Shown piece by piece: positions 1 through 7,985 of a DNA stretch of 64,000 nucleotides (positions are counted from its first letter, which is position 1; every line of letters begins with the position of its first letter). The notes below the pieces were generated by a model. That model ran no database searches, was not told the DNA's origin, and saw only the letters and a program-made list of their open reading frames with translations. Made by a program: the position numbers and the translations under genes. Source of the DNA: Blastochloris tepida (GTDB lineage: Bacteria > Pseudomonadota > Alphaproteobacteria > Rhizobiales > Xanthobacteraceae); contig NZ_AP018907.1 of the NCBI RefSeq assembly GCF_003966715.1, positions 794,001 through 858,000 on the forward strand, read 5' to 3'.

Positions 1-338
1 GGCGTCCAGCGCACCAGGGCGCCGAGCGGAACGACGCGCATGTGCTGGACCAGCCGGCGGCGCACGGTCTCGGTCGCCTCGTTGCCGGCCCGAAAGCCGG
101 CGCTCCAGGCCACCCGCAGCGCCAACGTGCGCACCACGAAGGCAGCGACGATCGCGCCGGCATAGGGCATGAGGTCGGACGGGGTGGCGCCGCCTTCGGC
201 GAGGCGGACGAGCCCGAGCCCGACCGCCGCCGCCGGCACCGCCGCGGCCAGTCCTTCCACCAATGTTGCGATCAGGCCGAGGACGAACTTGCCGCGCGCC
301 GCGCCAAGGTGCGCCCAGATGAACGATAACAGCTTCAT
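1..338 (-). CDS. Half ABC transporter, N-terminal part (runs off window)
   Basis: A minus-strand reading frame starts with ATG at 336-338 and stays open to the window edge, giving about 112 residues. It begins MKLLSFIWAHLGAARGK and holds two hydrophobic stretches, as in the membrane domain of a half ABC exporter; the nucleotide-binding domain lies outside the window. It starts 2 bp after the stop of the upstream ABC gene (341-2245), so the two are almost certainly one operon making a heterodimeric exporter-fold transporter. Such pairs beside an AraC regulator are typical of siderophore or ferric-siderophore transport (YbtP/YbtQ, IrtA/IrtB types); the substrate here is inference. Confidence 0.8.
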   Translation of the reverse strand, partial: MKLLSFIWAHLGAARGKFVLGLIATLVEGLAAAVPAAAVGLGLVRLAEGGATPSDLMPYAGAIVAAFVVRTLALRVAWSAGFRAGNEATETVRRRLVQHMRVVPLGALVRWT

Positions 339-340
339 GG

Positions 341-2245
341 TCAGTTCCCCCGGCTGGCGTGGCGATAGCTGCGCACCGCCTGATGGGCCGCCCACATGCG
401 CGCATAGAGCCCGCCGTCCGCGACGAGATCGTCGTGCCGGCCGCGCTCGGCGATCCGCCCCTGGTCGAGCACCAGGATCTCGTCGACGTGGGTGATGGTA
501 TGCAGGCGGTGGGCGATGACGATCATGGTTCGCCCGCGCGCCAGCTCGGCGATCGCGGTCTGGATCTCCGCCTCGTTCTCGGGATCGGCGAAGGCGGTGG
601 CCTCGTCGAGGATCAGGATCGGCGCGTCCTTCAGGATGGCGCGGGCGATCGAGATGCGCTGGCGCTCGCCGCCGGACAGGCCGTGGCCGCGCTCGCCGAC
701 CAGCGTGTCGTAGCCGTTCGGAAGGGCAGCGATGAAGTCGTGGGCGCGGGCGGCCTTGGCGGCGGCAACGATGTCGGCGTCGCTGGCGCCGGCACGGCCG
801 AGGCGGATGTTGTCGGCGATGGTGCCGGCGAACAGGAACACGTCCTGGAACACCACGGCGAGGCGGGCGTGGAGATCCTCCGCGCTCATGTCGCGGACAT
901 CGACGCCGCCGATGCGCACCGCGCCGCTCTGCGCATCGAGGAAGCGGGCGATAAGGCGCACCAGCGTCGACTTGCCCGATCCGCTCGGTCCGACCAGCGC
1001 GAGGCTGCGGCCGGGCTCGACGCGGACCGAGATGCAGTCGAGCACCGCGCGCGCGCCATAGGCGAAGCCGACAGTGTCGAGCTCGACTGCCGCCGGGCCG
1101 ATGGCGCCCTTGCTCGCGCTCTCCGGCATCTCGGGCAGGCAGAGGATGGAGTCGATGTTGTCGAGATGCTGCACCTGCCGCATCACGCGGTGGCTGATGC
1201 CCTGGATGGCGCCGAAGATGTCGCCAAGGCCGAGCGCCAGCGCGAGAAACACCGCCAGTGTCGCGGTGCTGACATCGCCGGCCGCCGCCATCAGCAGCCC
1301 CACCGACGCCACCACCAGCAGGTGGCTCGACAGCAGAATCTGCGCGAGCCCGCCGGGCACGACGGCGCCGCGCATCCAGTCGTTGGAGAAGCGTGTCATC
1401 AGCGCGAACATGTCGAAGGCGCGCCGGCTCGCCTGCTCGGCCTGATCGAACAGCCGCACCGTGGCGAGCCCGTCGGCGATCTCGGCGGTGGTCTCGGCGA
1501 GCCTGGCCTGGATCTCGATATAGTCGCGGGTCGGCCCTTCGCCCGTCTTCAACAGGCGGCCGAGCAGCCACATGCCGACAACCATCGGCACCAGCGTCAA
1601 GACGGTCAGTCGCCAATCGACCACCACGAGGGCGACCAGCACCAGCAGCGGCGCCAGCAACGCGGCGCTGGTCTCGGGGATCAGATGGGCGATGCCGTCC
1701 TCGGTGGCCTCGACATCGTCGAGCAGGATGGAGCGCACGCGGCCCTTGGCGGTGTCGTCGAACCAGCCGAGCGGCACCCGCGCCAGCTTGGCGGCGAGGC
1801 GGAGCCGCAGATCGCGCTGGACGCGGAAGGCGATCAGATGGGATAGCGCCGTCGACAGCCCGAAGAACGCATGGCAGCCGATGAGGCCGGCGACGCCGGC
1901 AAGCCCGATGAGGAGCAGTCGGTCCCTGTCCGGGCTCGACGAGGTCAGCTCGACGAAGGCCAGCGCCGCGGCGAGATAGGGCGCCAGCGCCAGCAGCGCC
2001 GCCAGGGTGCCGGCGGCGGCGGACCCGGCAAGCAACAACTGCCCGCCAGTCATCAGCGCCAGAATCCTGCGGGCAACCGCCGGAACGGAAAGGGGAGTCC
2101 CGTTCCGCTCAATTTTGTCGAAGCTGCTGCCGGCCTCAGTATTGTTTGAACCGGTCGGCGTATTGCCTTCGATGGCGGAGGGGTCTTTACTTATTCCAAT
2201 GTAGCTCGACACAGCCTGCACTCTCTTAATGAGTGAGGCCGACAT
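341..2245 (-). CDS. ABC transporter, fused permease and ATPase (half transporter)
   Basis: The 634-residue protein has the exporter layout: about 55 variable N-terminal residues, a six-helix membrane domain (about 60-350), then the ATPase domain. The ATPase carries Walker A GPSGSGKST (near 418), signature LSGGERQR (near 521), Walker B LILDEATAF with the catalytic Glu (near 540), and the switch His in IAHRLHT (near 575), so it should be active. It lies downstream of an AraC regulator and 2 bp upstream of a second half transporter. Overall similarity to the YbtP/YbtQ group suggests siderophore or small metal-ligand transport across the inner membrane. The direction of transport and the ligand cannot be told from sequence. 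Confidence 0.88.
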   Translation of the reverse strand: MSASLIKRVQAVSSYIGISKDPSAIEGNTPTGSNNTEAGSSFDKIERNGTPLSVPAVARRILALMTGGQLLLAGSAAAGTLAALLALAPYLAAALAFVELTSSSPDRDRLLLIGLAGVAGLIGCHAFFGLSTALSHLIAFRVQRDLRLRLAAKLARVPLGWFDDTAKGRVRSILLDDVEATEDGIAHLIPETSAALLAPLLVLVALVVVDWRLTVLTLVPMVVGMWLLGRLLKTGEGPTRDYIEIQARLAETTAEIADGLATVRLFDQAEQASRRAFDMFALMTRFSNDWMRGAVVPGGLAQILLSSHLLVVASVGLLMAAAGDVSTATLAVFLALALGLGDIFGAIQGISHRVMRQVQHLDNIDSILCLPEMPESASKGAIGPAAVELDTVGFAYGARAVLDCISVRVEPGRSLALVGPSGSGKSTLVRLIARFLDAQSGAVRIGGVDVRDMSAEDLHARLAVVFQDVFLFAGTIADNIRLGRAGASDADIVAAAKAARAHDFIAALPNGYDTLVGERGHGLSGGERQRISIARAILKDAPILILDEATAFADPENEAEIQTAIAELARGRTMIVIAHRLHTITHVDEILVLDQGRIAERGRHDDLVADGGLYARMWAAHQAVRSYRHASRGN

Positions 2246-2341
2246 CTAAGGCCAGTGCTGTTGCGAGCAAATCGCAGTGAGTTCTGCGCGCCGGAATAAC
2301 ATCTTTGCGCAAACGACATCGCTGACGCCGCAGGGGCTGCC

Positions 2342-3343
2342 TCAGGGCGCCCTGAGTTCCGCGCGCGGCGGATGTCCGAACCGGCGGCGGTAGGCGGTGG
2401 CGAAGTTGGCCGGGCTGGCGAAGCCGACGCGGTAGGCGATCTGCGCCACGGTCAGGCGATTCTCGCGCAGGAGGGTGCGCGCGACGTCGAGGCGGCGGTC
2501 GCGCAGATAGTCGATGATGGTGACGCCGAACACCTGCTTGAAGCTGCGGCGCAGCGTCGTCTCGTTGACGCCGATGTCACGGGCGATCTGGCCGATGGTC
2601 GGTGGATCGGCGAGCGCGCTCTCCAGCATCGCCTGGGCGCGCTCGGCCTGCTCGCGGCGAAGCCGCGAGAGCGTCGGGCAGGCCGATTGCGCGCTATCGA
2701 GACCAGTGGCGATCTCGAAGACGGCGGCCAGGATGCGCGCTTCCGCGTAGAGGCGCCCGAGCGCGCCGGTGTAGGGATTGACGGCGAGATCGAGCAGGGC
2801 GGTGCGCAGGCGTTCGGCGCGCTCGAACTGCCGGAACTGGAGGCCGCAGCGGCAGCAGGGCAGGGGCGCCAACTGCAGGTCGTCGAGCAGGGGCGCAAGG
2901 CCTTCAGCCTCTATGAAGAACCCGCTCATGTCGCAGGTCTGGCCCGCGCGGAAATGCGTGGTGAAGCGCATCGGCTCGCCGAGTGCGATCAGGGTCGGCA
3001 CGCCGATGCGATCGGTGGCGATCGAGCGGCCCTCGACATTGGCGGCATGGCGGCCTGCGGTCAGCATGCCCACGAAAATGCTGGCTTGGTAGATGCCGGA
3101 AACCGGAATGTCGTGGAGGTAACGAAAGCGGCAGCCGCTGGTGAAAACGGACGGGCGGACGGCATCGAACCAGAATTGGCCATAGGCGAAGGAGGCGTGT
3201 TCGTCGATGCCGATCTCATCCACGCCGGCCCACATCTTCTCGATGTTGGGGCAGGAGCCGATCATCTCCGCCACCGACAGCGTTCGGTCGGCGTCGGCCG
3301 GCGGCACCGCCCGCCCCCACGCTCCGTTGTTCCGGCTACTCAT
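2342..3343 (-). CDS. AraC-family transcriptional regulator
   Basis: I place the start at ATG 3341-3343 (MSSRNNGAWG), giving 333 residues; a longer frame reaches 3466 but would run through the palindrome at 3381-3407. The C-terminal ~100 residues hold the two AraC helix-turn-helix units, IGQIARDIGVNETTLRRSF and VAQIAYRVGFASPANFATA. The N-terminal ~230 residues are a ligand-sensing domain of the PchR/YbtA sort, with a Cys cluster (PLPCCRCGLQF) in the linker. The gene runs in the same direction as the two ABC half transporters about 100 bp downstream, and probably activates them in response to a siderophore. That role is inference from family and position. Confidence 0.88.
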   Translation of the reverse strand: MSSRNNGAWGRAVPPADADRTLSVAEMIGSCPNIEKMWAGVDEIGIDEHASFAYGQFWFDAVRPSVFTSGCRFRYLHDIPVSGIYQASIFVGMLTAGRHAANVEGRSIATDRIGVPTLIALGEPMRFTTHFRAGQTCDMSGFFIEAEGLAPLLDDLQLAPLPCCRCGLQFRQFERAERLRTALLDLAVNPYTGALGRLYAEARILAAVFEIATGLDSAQSACPTLSRLRREQAERAQAMLESALADPPTIGQIARDIGVNETTLRRSFKQVFGVTIIDYLRDRRLDVARTLLRENRLTVAQIAYRVGFASPANFATAYRRRFGHPPRAELRAP

Positions 3344-3380
3344 CGGCTGCCACCCTGCACGCGGACGATGGAGGTGAAAT

Positions 3381-3407
3381 GTATGCGAATGGCTCGCATT
3401 CGCATAC
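3381..3407. promoter_or_regulatory. Perfect 11-bp inverted repeat upstream of the AraC gene
   Basis: The arms gtatgcgaatg (3381-3391) and cattcgcatac (3397-3407) are exact reverse complements with a 5-bp spacer. The site lies 38 bp before the regulator start, where an operator would sit. The ATGCGAAT/ATTCGCAT core recalls Fur-family or AraC-type dyads, which fits iron control, but the binding protein is not known. The rest of 3408-3656 shows no gene. Confidence 0.6.
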
Positions 3408-3656
3408 CATGCGCGCCGCTGTCCAGCCATGTGCATGGCGGACAACGATGCCCCCATCCCGAACATGTCAGAGGTCGGGCACCCGCCAGCGGGTTACGGC
3501 CACCGTCGGCTGGCCGAATTCCACGCCTCCGCCGGCCGCCGCCAGCGCCATCGGTGCCACCCGCCAAGCCGTCGATCACCGAACGGAATCAGCCAGATCG
3601 ACTTCGTCAACGGGCTGCCAACATCGGGCGGCGAAAACCGTGCGGCCACCGAATTG

Positions 3657-3758
3657 GAGCGTGATCCGATCTGACTGCATCAGATCGGACGCTCTAAGTT
3701 TCTGGTTTGTCGCTTTTTCTTTCGCAGAGCCGGTCCCCGCTTCTGCGGAGAATGCTCT
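3657..3758 (+). repeat. Dispersed palindromic repeat, family A copy 1
   Basis: This ~102-bp unit opens with an inverted repeat around ctgca (gatccgatctga...tcagatcgga) and ends with a second palindrome, tgcggagaatgctct. The same unit recurs at 4465, 6432, 10797, 49604, 55669 (half), 57101 (inverted) and 59088 (half). The architecture is that of the mosaic RPE-like repeats known from Rhizobiales. Confidence 0.85.
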
Positions 3759-3759
3759 G

Positions 3760-3838
3760 GCGACAGCCGGCCTCACCGTGCGCTGCAAGATCGATCTCAA
3801 CCGCTATCCCGCGGGAATCAAAGTCTCCGACACCGATC
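3760..3838 (+). pseudogene. Transposase C-terminal fragment, ISAzo13-like
   Basis: A short frame reads AGLTVRCKIDLNRYPAGIKVSD. This resembles the conserved tail of ISAzo13-family transposases (pattern GLxVxxxLDxNxYPxGIKVSD). It has no start and runs straight into an unrelated integrase fragment, so it is debris. The call rests on remembered family consensus only. Confidence 0.4.
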
Positions 3839-4136
3839 CTGTTCGCCGTGGCCAGCTTCGGCAACAAGATGCGCGAGTGATGCGATGAGCCGGGGCTGCC
3901 CGAGTGCTCGCTTCACGACCTGCGAACGGCCATCGCCGTCCGACTTGCCGAGGCGAGCTGCTCAAATCAGCAGATCAAGGCCATCACCGGCCACACTGCG
4001 GAAGGGGAGGTCGCGCGCTACACCAAGGGCGGCACAAAAGAAGCGCGCAGGGCAGGCGATGAAGGCCCTTCAAGGGGGCGAAGCCGGAACAAACGTTGCT
4101 GCCCCGATTAAGGGGGCAGCAAAAACAGGGGGCTAA
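3839..4136 (+). pseudogene. Tyrosine recombinase (phage integrase) C-terminal remnant
   Basis: The frame through 3851-4040 reads LHDLRTAIAVRLAEASCS, then QQIKAITGHTAEGEVARYTK. This is the C-terminal catalytic box of phage-type integrases (HxLR, TGH, and the final Tyr in RYTK). A stop codon (tga at 3878-3880) replaces what is normally Trp. The tail then continues in another frame (QKKRAGQAMKALQGG), showing a frameshift near 4030. The N-terminal two thirds are gone. It marks an old integrated element at this place. Confidence 0.75.
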
Positions 4137-4239
4137 GCCTCTGAACTTCTTGGTGCTGTTGGGAGAGATGGCGCGCCACTAAGAATAAAACTGCGAACAC
4201 TTATGTTATTGAAATTTCGATATAACTCTTTGGGCGGCC

Positions 4240-4405
4240 ACCGATGGCCGAACCGACGGCGCCAGTTGGCCAGCTTCCGCAGGCGCATCCGGACAGCCGC
4301 ATCACCGCCCGTCTTGCGCCAATACTGAGCTGACCGATTCATCCCGATCAGCCCGCAGGCCCGGCACGCCGAGCAGCGGGGAGCACTGGGAACGGGCCGG
4401 GTCAC
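4240..4405 (-). pseudogene. IS3-family OrfB N-terminal fragment
   Basis: The minus-strand frame contains ACGLIGMNRSAQYWR, then RLRKLANWRRRFGHRW. This is the start-of-OrfB pattern of IS3-family (IS2/IS407-like) transposases, just before the missing DDE core. The homology ends abruptly near 4240, so it is a remnant. Nothing else is recognisable between 4137 and 4464. Confidence 0.5.
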
Positions 4406-4464
4406 CCGCTCCGCGGGCTGCGCTTTCTTGCTCCGCGGGCCGAAGGTCGGCCGAGGTACAGCCT

Positions 4465-4567
4465 AGAGCGTGATCCGATCTGACTGCATCAGATCGGACG
4501 CTCTAAGTTTCTGGTTTGTCGCATTTTCTTTCGCACAACCGGTATCCACTTGTGCGGAAAATGCTCT
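4465..4567 (+). repeat. Dispersed palindromic repeat, family A copy 2
   Basis: A full-length copy (agagcgtgatccgatctgac ... aaaatgctct), nearly identical to copies 1 and 3. Its last bases form the CTAG at 4566-4569 that borders the neighbouring IS481 element. Copy 3 begins with the matching half at 6430-6433, so the two repeats were once joined end to end. Confidence 0.85.
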
Positions 4568-5522
4568 AGCTGTGGAGCCTCAACAGGTTGTCCTCGGTCA
4601 GACCGAGGCGGCTGATGGGTGTCTTGGCTTGCAAGCTACCATGGGGCCTGTGCCAATTGTAGCGATGCAGCCAGATCGGCAGCTCTGCGGCGCGCTGATC
4701 GGAGTGCAGATAAGCTTTGGCGTAGGCCCATTCGCGCAAGCTCGTTTGGACGAAGCGCTCGGCCTTGCCGTTGGTCTTGGGCGTATACGGCTTGGTGCGC
4801 AGGTGCTTGATCTCGAGTAGGCGCAGCGCCCTGGCATAGCGGAAGGAGCGGAAGCTGGCGCCGTTGTCGGTCATCACGCGCTGAACCTTGACGCCATGGG
4901 CCCTGAAGAAGCGCAGTGCATTGAACAGAAAGCGCAGACAGGACGGGCGCTTTTCGTCGGGCAGGATTTCCGAGTAGGCGACCCGCGAATGATCGTCGAT
5001 GGCGAGATGCAGGCACTCCCAGCCGACCCCGCGGCTGTTGCTTTGCCCGCTGCGATCGCCGGTGATGCGGTGGCCCACCGTGTTGAACCGGCCGAGCTTT
5101 TTGATGTCGATGTGAATGATCTCGCCGGGATGCTGGCGTTCGTAGCGCCGGACCGGTTCGGCCGGCTCCAGGGCGCTGAGCTTGTTCAAGCCGCGCCGCC
5201 GCAGGATACGGCTGACGGTGGCCGGCGAGAGGCCGAGCTCGGCCGCGATCTGCTTGCCGGTGCAGCGCTGGCGGCGCAACGCCTCGACCGCAGCGCACGT
5301 GGCGGGCGCTGTTTGGCCTGGCGATGAAAGCGGCCTGGAGGAGCGGTCGCGCAAACCATCGACACCCTCGGCGCGGAAGCGCCCGACCCATTTGGCGACC
5401 GTCTTCGGCGTGGTGTTGTAGCGACGCGCGGCCTCGGCATTGGTCAGTCCGCCATCCACCACGGCGCCCACCATCACCTCTCGACCTTTCGGGGTCAGGC
5501 GAGCATTCTTGTGAGTGTCCAT
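4566..5522 (-). CDS. IS481-family transposase, copy 1
   Basis: This 318-residue DDE transposase has N-terminal helix-turn-helix domains (AEAARRYNTTPKTVAKWVGRF and AAELGLSPATVSRILRRRG) and an integrase core with Asp in HIDIKKL, Asp in MTDNGASF and Glu in TNGKAERF. It ends with the usual HNRPHGSL-like motif (WHRPHGSLQAKTP). Length and motifs are those of an intact IS481 transposase. The predicted protein is the same as that of the copy at 23323-24279. Confidence 0.93.
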   Translation of the reverse strand: MDTHKNARLTPKGREVMVGAVVDGGLTNAEAARRYNTTPKTVAKWVGRFRAEGVDGLRDRSSRPLSSPGQTAPATCAAVEALRRQRCTGKQIAAELGLSPATVSRILRRRGLNKLSALEPAEPVRRYERQHPGEIIHIDIKKLGRFNTVGHRITGDRSGQSNSRGVGWECLHLAIDDHSRVAYSEILPDEKRPSCLRFLFNALRFFRAHGVKVQRVMTDNGASFRSFRYARALRLLEIKHLRTKPYTPKTNGKAERFVQTSLREWAYAKAYLHSDQRAAELPIWLHRYNWHRPHGSLQAKTPISRLGLTEDNLLRLHS

Positions 5523-5605
5523 TCGGTCCTCCGCGAATCACTGACGTCTGGCGACATCAGCGTTCCCGGCCAGGGCCGAATGGACAACCTCCTGAAAGCC
5601 CACAT
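4570..5605 (-). mobile_element. IS481-family insertion sequence, copy 1
   Basis: The 1036-bp element is bordered on both sides by CTAG (4566-4569 and 5606-5609). Its ends are imperfect inverted repeats sharing TGTGG at the tip and AGGTTGTCC at the inner edge. One transposase gene fills it. An identical-looking copy lies inverted at 23240-24275, also between CTAG sequences. The transposase stop codon overlaps the CTAG at 4566. Confidence 0.9.
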
Positions 5606-5609
5606 CTAG

Positions 5610-6429
5610 GGCCTGTTGAGATTCGGGATTCCACCTGTGGCTTGAATATGATTCAAGCTTTGGATGGAGCGATTTGTGCTGACGGACGCCCAGTGGGCGA
5701 AGATGGAACCGCATTGCCTGGGCAAGCCGACCGACCCCGGGCGCAGCGGCAAGGACAACCGCCTGTTCGTCGAGGCGGTGTTGTGGATCGTGCGCACCGG
5801 CAGTCCATGGCGCGACTTGCCTGCCTCGTTCGGCAACTGGAATACCGTGTTCAAGCGATACCGTGACTGGGTCAAAGCCGATGTTTTTGTTCGGCTTTTC
5901 GAGGCCTGTTCGGAGGAGCCGGACATGGAATACGCCATGGTCGATGCCACCATCGTCAAGGTCCACCGCCACGGACAGGGCGCAAAAGGGGGACTCAAAG
6001 CCAGGCCATCGGGCGTTCGAAGGGCGGCCTGACCACCAAAATCCTGGCGTTGACCGATGCCCTGGGCAACCTCGTGCGCTTTGCGTTGCTGCCGGGGGCA
6101 TCGCTTCGACACCGTCGGCGTCGAGCCGCTGATCGATGGGGTCTCCTTCGGCGGCTTGATCGCCGACAAGGCCTTTGACAGCAATGCCATCATTGCTGAT
6201 CTCGATGCACGTGGTGCCAAGATCGTCATCTCGCAGCATCCGCGTCGAGCCAAGCCGATCTCTATCGACGACGAGGTGTATAAATGGCGTCATCTCATCG
6301 AGAACTTCTTTTGCAAGCTCAAAGAATTTAAACGCATCGCCATGCGTGCCGACAAAACCGACACCAGCTTCACCGCCATTATCTATCTCGCCGCAGCCGT
6401 CATCCATTCCCGATGAATCTCAACAGGCC
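5610..6429 (+). mobile_element. IS5-family insertion sequence (IS427-like)
   Basis: The 820-bp element has terminal inverted repeats GGCCTGTTGAGATTC at the left and its complement at the right. CTAG flanks it on both sides (5606-5609 and 6430-6433). It sits directly against the IS481 copy, so the two share the left CTAG. IS5-family elements are known to target CTAG-like sites. Confidence 0.88.
5664..6416 (+). pseudogene. IS5-family transposase, split by programmed and accidental frameshifts
   Basis: The first frame (5664-6032) encodes the N-terminal DUF4096-like half (FVLTDAQWAKMEPHCLGKP) and the first catalytic Asp (AMVDATIVKVH). At gcaaaaggggga near 5985 the coding frame moves by -1, as in the normal two-ORF organisation of this group. 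It continues through IGRSKGGLTTKILALTDALG. A second shift occurs at the G run 6094-6098, where one extra G breaks the LLPGxRFDT motif. The last part (to 6416) has HPRRAKP and the catalytic Glu region YKWRHLIENFFCKLKEF. The extra G should inactivate this copy. Confidence 0.82.
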
Positions 6430-6431
6430 CT

Positions 6432-6534
6432 AGAGCGTGATCCGATCTGACTGCATCAGATCGGACGCTCTAAGTTTCTGCTTTGTCGCATTTTCTTTCG
6501 CGCAACCGGTATCCACTTGTGCGGAAATTGCTCT
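6432..6534 (+). repeat. Dispersed palindromic repeat, family A copy 3
   Basis: A full copy beginning agagcgtgatccgatctgac and ending gaaattgctct. Its last bases overlap the stop codon of the metallo-beta-lactamase-like gene, so it abuts that gene without spacing. Confidence 0.85.
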
Positions 6535-7291
6535 AAGCTGCGACCCTGTCGCTCATGACCTCCTTGAGCGCACTGGTCACACGGCCATCGTAATTGTCGG
6601 CAAGAGCGCGCAGGGCGGCGGCGCCGTCTCCGGCGAATGACGGGCCGTGCATAAGGGCAAGCGTCCGCGGTGAGAGTTCGGCGAGGCTGCGAAGCGTCGC
6701 GCCCATGTCGGGGTTCAGACTCGAATAGTGGAAGACATCCTCGCCCGCGATCGCCGGTCCGACGATGTCCCCGGTCGTCAGCGCTGGGCCTTTGCCGAGT
6801 TGGGTGAAAAGATCGCCGCAGAGCAGCGTCCCGGTGGATTCTTCATAAAGCACGCCGGCGTCCCACCCGTGCGGCGTGTGCGGCGTGTCGATGAAGCGGA
6901 CACGCTTGCCGCCTCCGAGGTCGAGGACCTCGCCGTTCGCCAGCGGCCGCGGCGGCCTGTCGGCGAAGTCGTTGAGCGAGACCATGACGCCAGTTGCGCC
7001 TTGGGCGGCGGTGGCCTGCGGCGCCGCCGCCAGCCAGTCGTTCAGTGCACCGCACTCGTCGGCCTCGAAGTGTCCATACGCGATCCAGCGCAGTTGTTCG
7101 GGGGCGATGATTCGGGCGAGAGCATCGCGATTAAGCCCAAACATCTTGCGCAGTCCCGTGTGGAACATGAGTGGCGCGTCCCCGACGACGAGGAACTGGT
7201 TGAAGGTGAAGCCGGCAGGCGGGGCGATGTCGGGAACGAACGTGGAAAGACGGTAGATGCCATCTGCGATCTCGTCGATCCTGGTTTCCAT
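6533..7291 (-). CDS. Metallo-beta-lactamase-fold protein, flavodiiron-like metal site
   Basis: The start at ATG 7289-7291 (METRIDEIADGIYRL) is set by a good ribosome site, AAGGAG, 8 bp upstream; the product has 252 residues. It carries metal-site motifs of the oxygen-binding (flavodiiron/ODP) branch: HFEADE in place of HxHxDH, a His in the PHTPHGWD segment, Asp in CGDLFTQ and His in LMHGPSF. There is no fused flavodoxin domain. The family includes hydrolases and diiron oxygen or NO reductase domains; the substrate is unknown. The gene stands alone, next to a decayed gene upstream. Confidence 0.8.
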   Translation of the reverse strand: METRIDEIADGIYRLSTFVPDIAPPAGFTFNQFLVVGDAPLMFHTGLRKMFGLNRDALARIIAPEQLRWIAYGHFEADECGALNDWLAAAPQATAAQGATGVMVSLNDFADRPPRPLANGEVLDLGGGKRVRFIDTPHTPHGWDAGVLYEESTGTLLCGDLFTQLGKGPALTTGDIVGPAIAGEDVFHYSSLNPDMGATLRSLAELSPRTLALMHGPSFAGDGAAALRALADNYDGRVTSALKEVMSDRVAA

Positions 7292-7518
7292 GCGAAATCT
7301 CCTTCGGTCAGCGGCAGGGAAGCGAGAGCGCCATGGCTGGCGAAGCTCCGGGTCAGTGATGGTCGTGTGAGACCGCTCATGCGATCGAGAGCGATCTTGA
7401 ATCCCTCCCACGCGCGTAGCGTAAGATCCGGCGGCGCCATGGTGCTCGCAGGCAGTTCACGATCCTCGCCCTTGGGAGCGGGCAACTCGACCTGCAGCTT
7501 GTCGACGCGCAGACACAT
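7292..7518 (-). pseudogene. Possible manganese-catalase N-terminal remnant
   Basis: From ATG 7516-7518 the frame begins MCLRVDKLQVELPAPK. This resembles the conserved start of Mn-catalases (M-x-x-RxDKLQxELPxP). The similarity is lost within about 20 residues and the catalytic part is missing. I treat it as a decayed gene; the identification is tentative. Confidence 0.35.
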
Positions 7519-7985
7519 TTTCAGAACCCTCACGCGTTGGATGACCAATGACGAACGGGCTGGCCCCACGCCGGTTCCCGCGCGAGGAACGCGCAGTGTT
7601 GGTGCGCGGCCCCTTGCCGGCGCGCAGAAGCAAGATGCCAGCAGGCGGCGCAACGGTTGGGATCGATCTCATTGGCGACTGCCTTGAAGCGGTCGTACAT
7701 CCGCGGCTCGGTGCGATTAGAGATCCAGGTGGCATGTCGTCGAGCGCGACCTCAATCTTGCCGATGAGGGGTTCTCCGTTGCGCTAAAGGAGCATCCGTT
7801 CCGTTGAGCGTCCGCCTTCACCGGCAAGACCGTCGCGTCCGACCCGATCTTCTTCAAAGGCGCTCGCACGTTTCCGGGAACGGTCTCGGAGACGAGCCAG
7901 CTCGATTGGCTGCCAGTGACGCAGATTCCCGGCCGCATCAAACCGATGACGGAATTTTGCCTTGCCCGCGGTAAGGGCTGACGGA
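7519..7985. other. No intact gene; short coding fragments
   Basis: A plus-strand frame at about 7807-7982 reads TVASDPIFFKGARTFPGTVS and on to a stop after LARGKG, which looks protein-like but has no start. A minus-strand frame near 7700 reads MYDRFKAVANEIDPNRCAAC. Neither could be assigned to a family. The stretch looks like gene debris. Confidence 0.35.

Noticed and set aside
359..1846. Long plus-strand frame of 495 codons
   Set aside because: It is antisense to the ABC transporter, whose Walker motifs are clear; the His/Asp/Arg-rich product is a typical GC-bias shadow.
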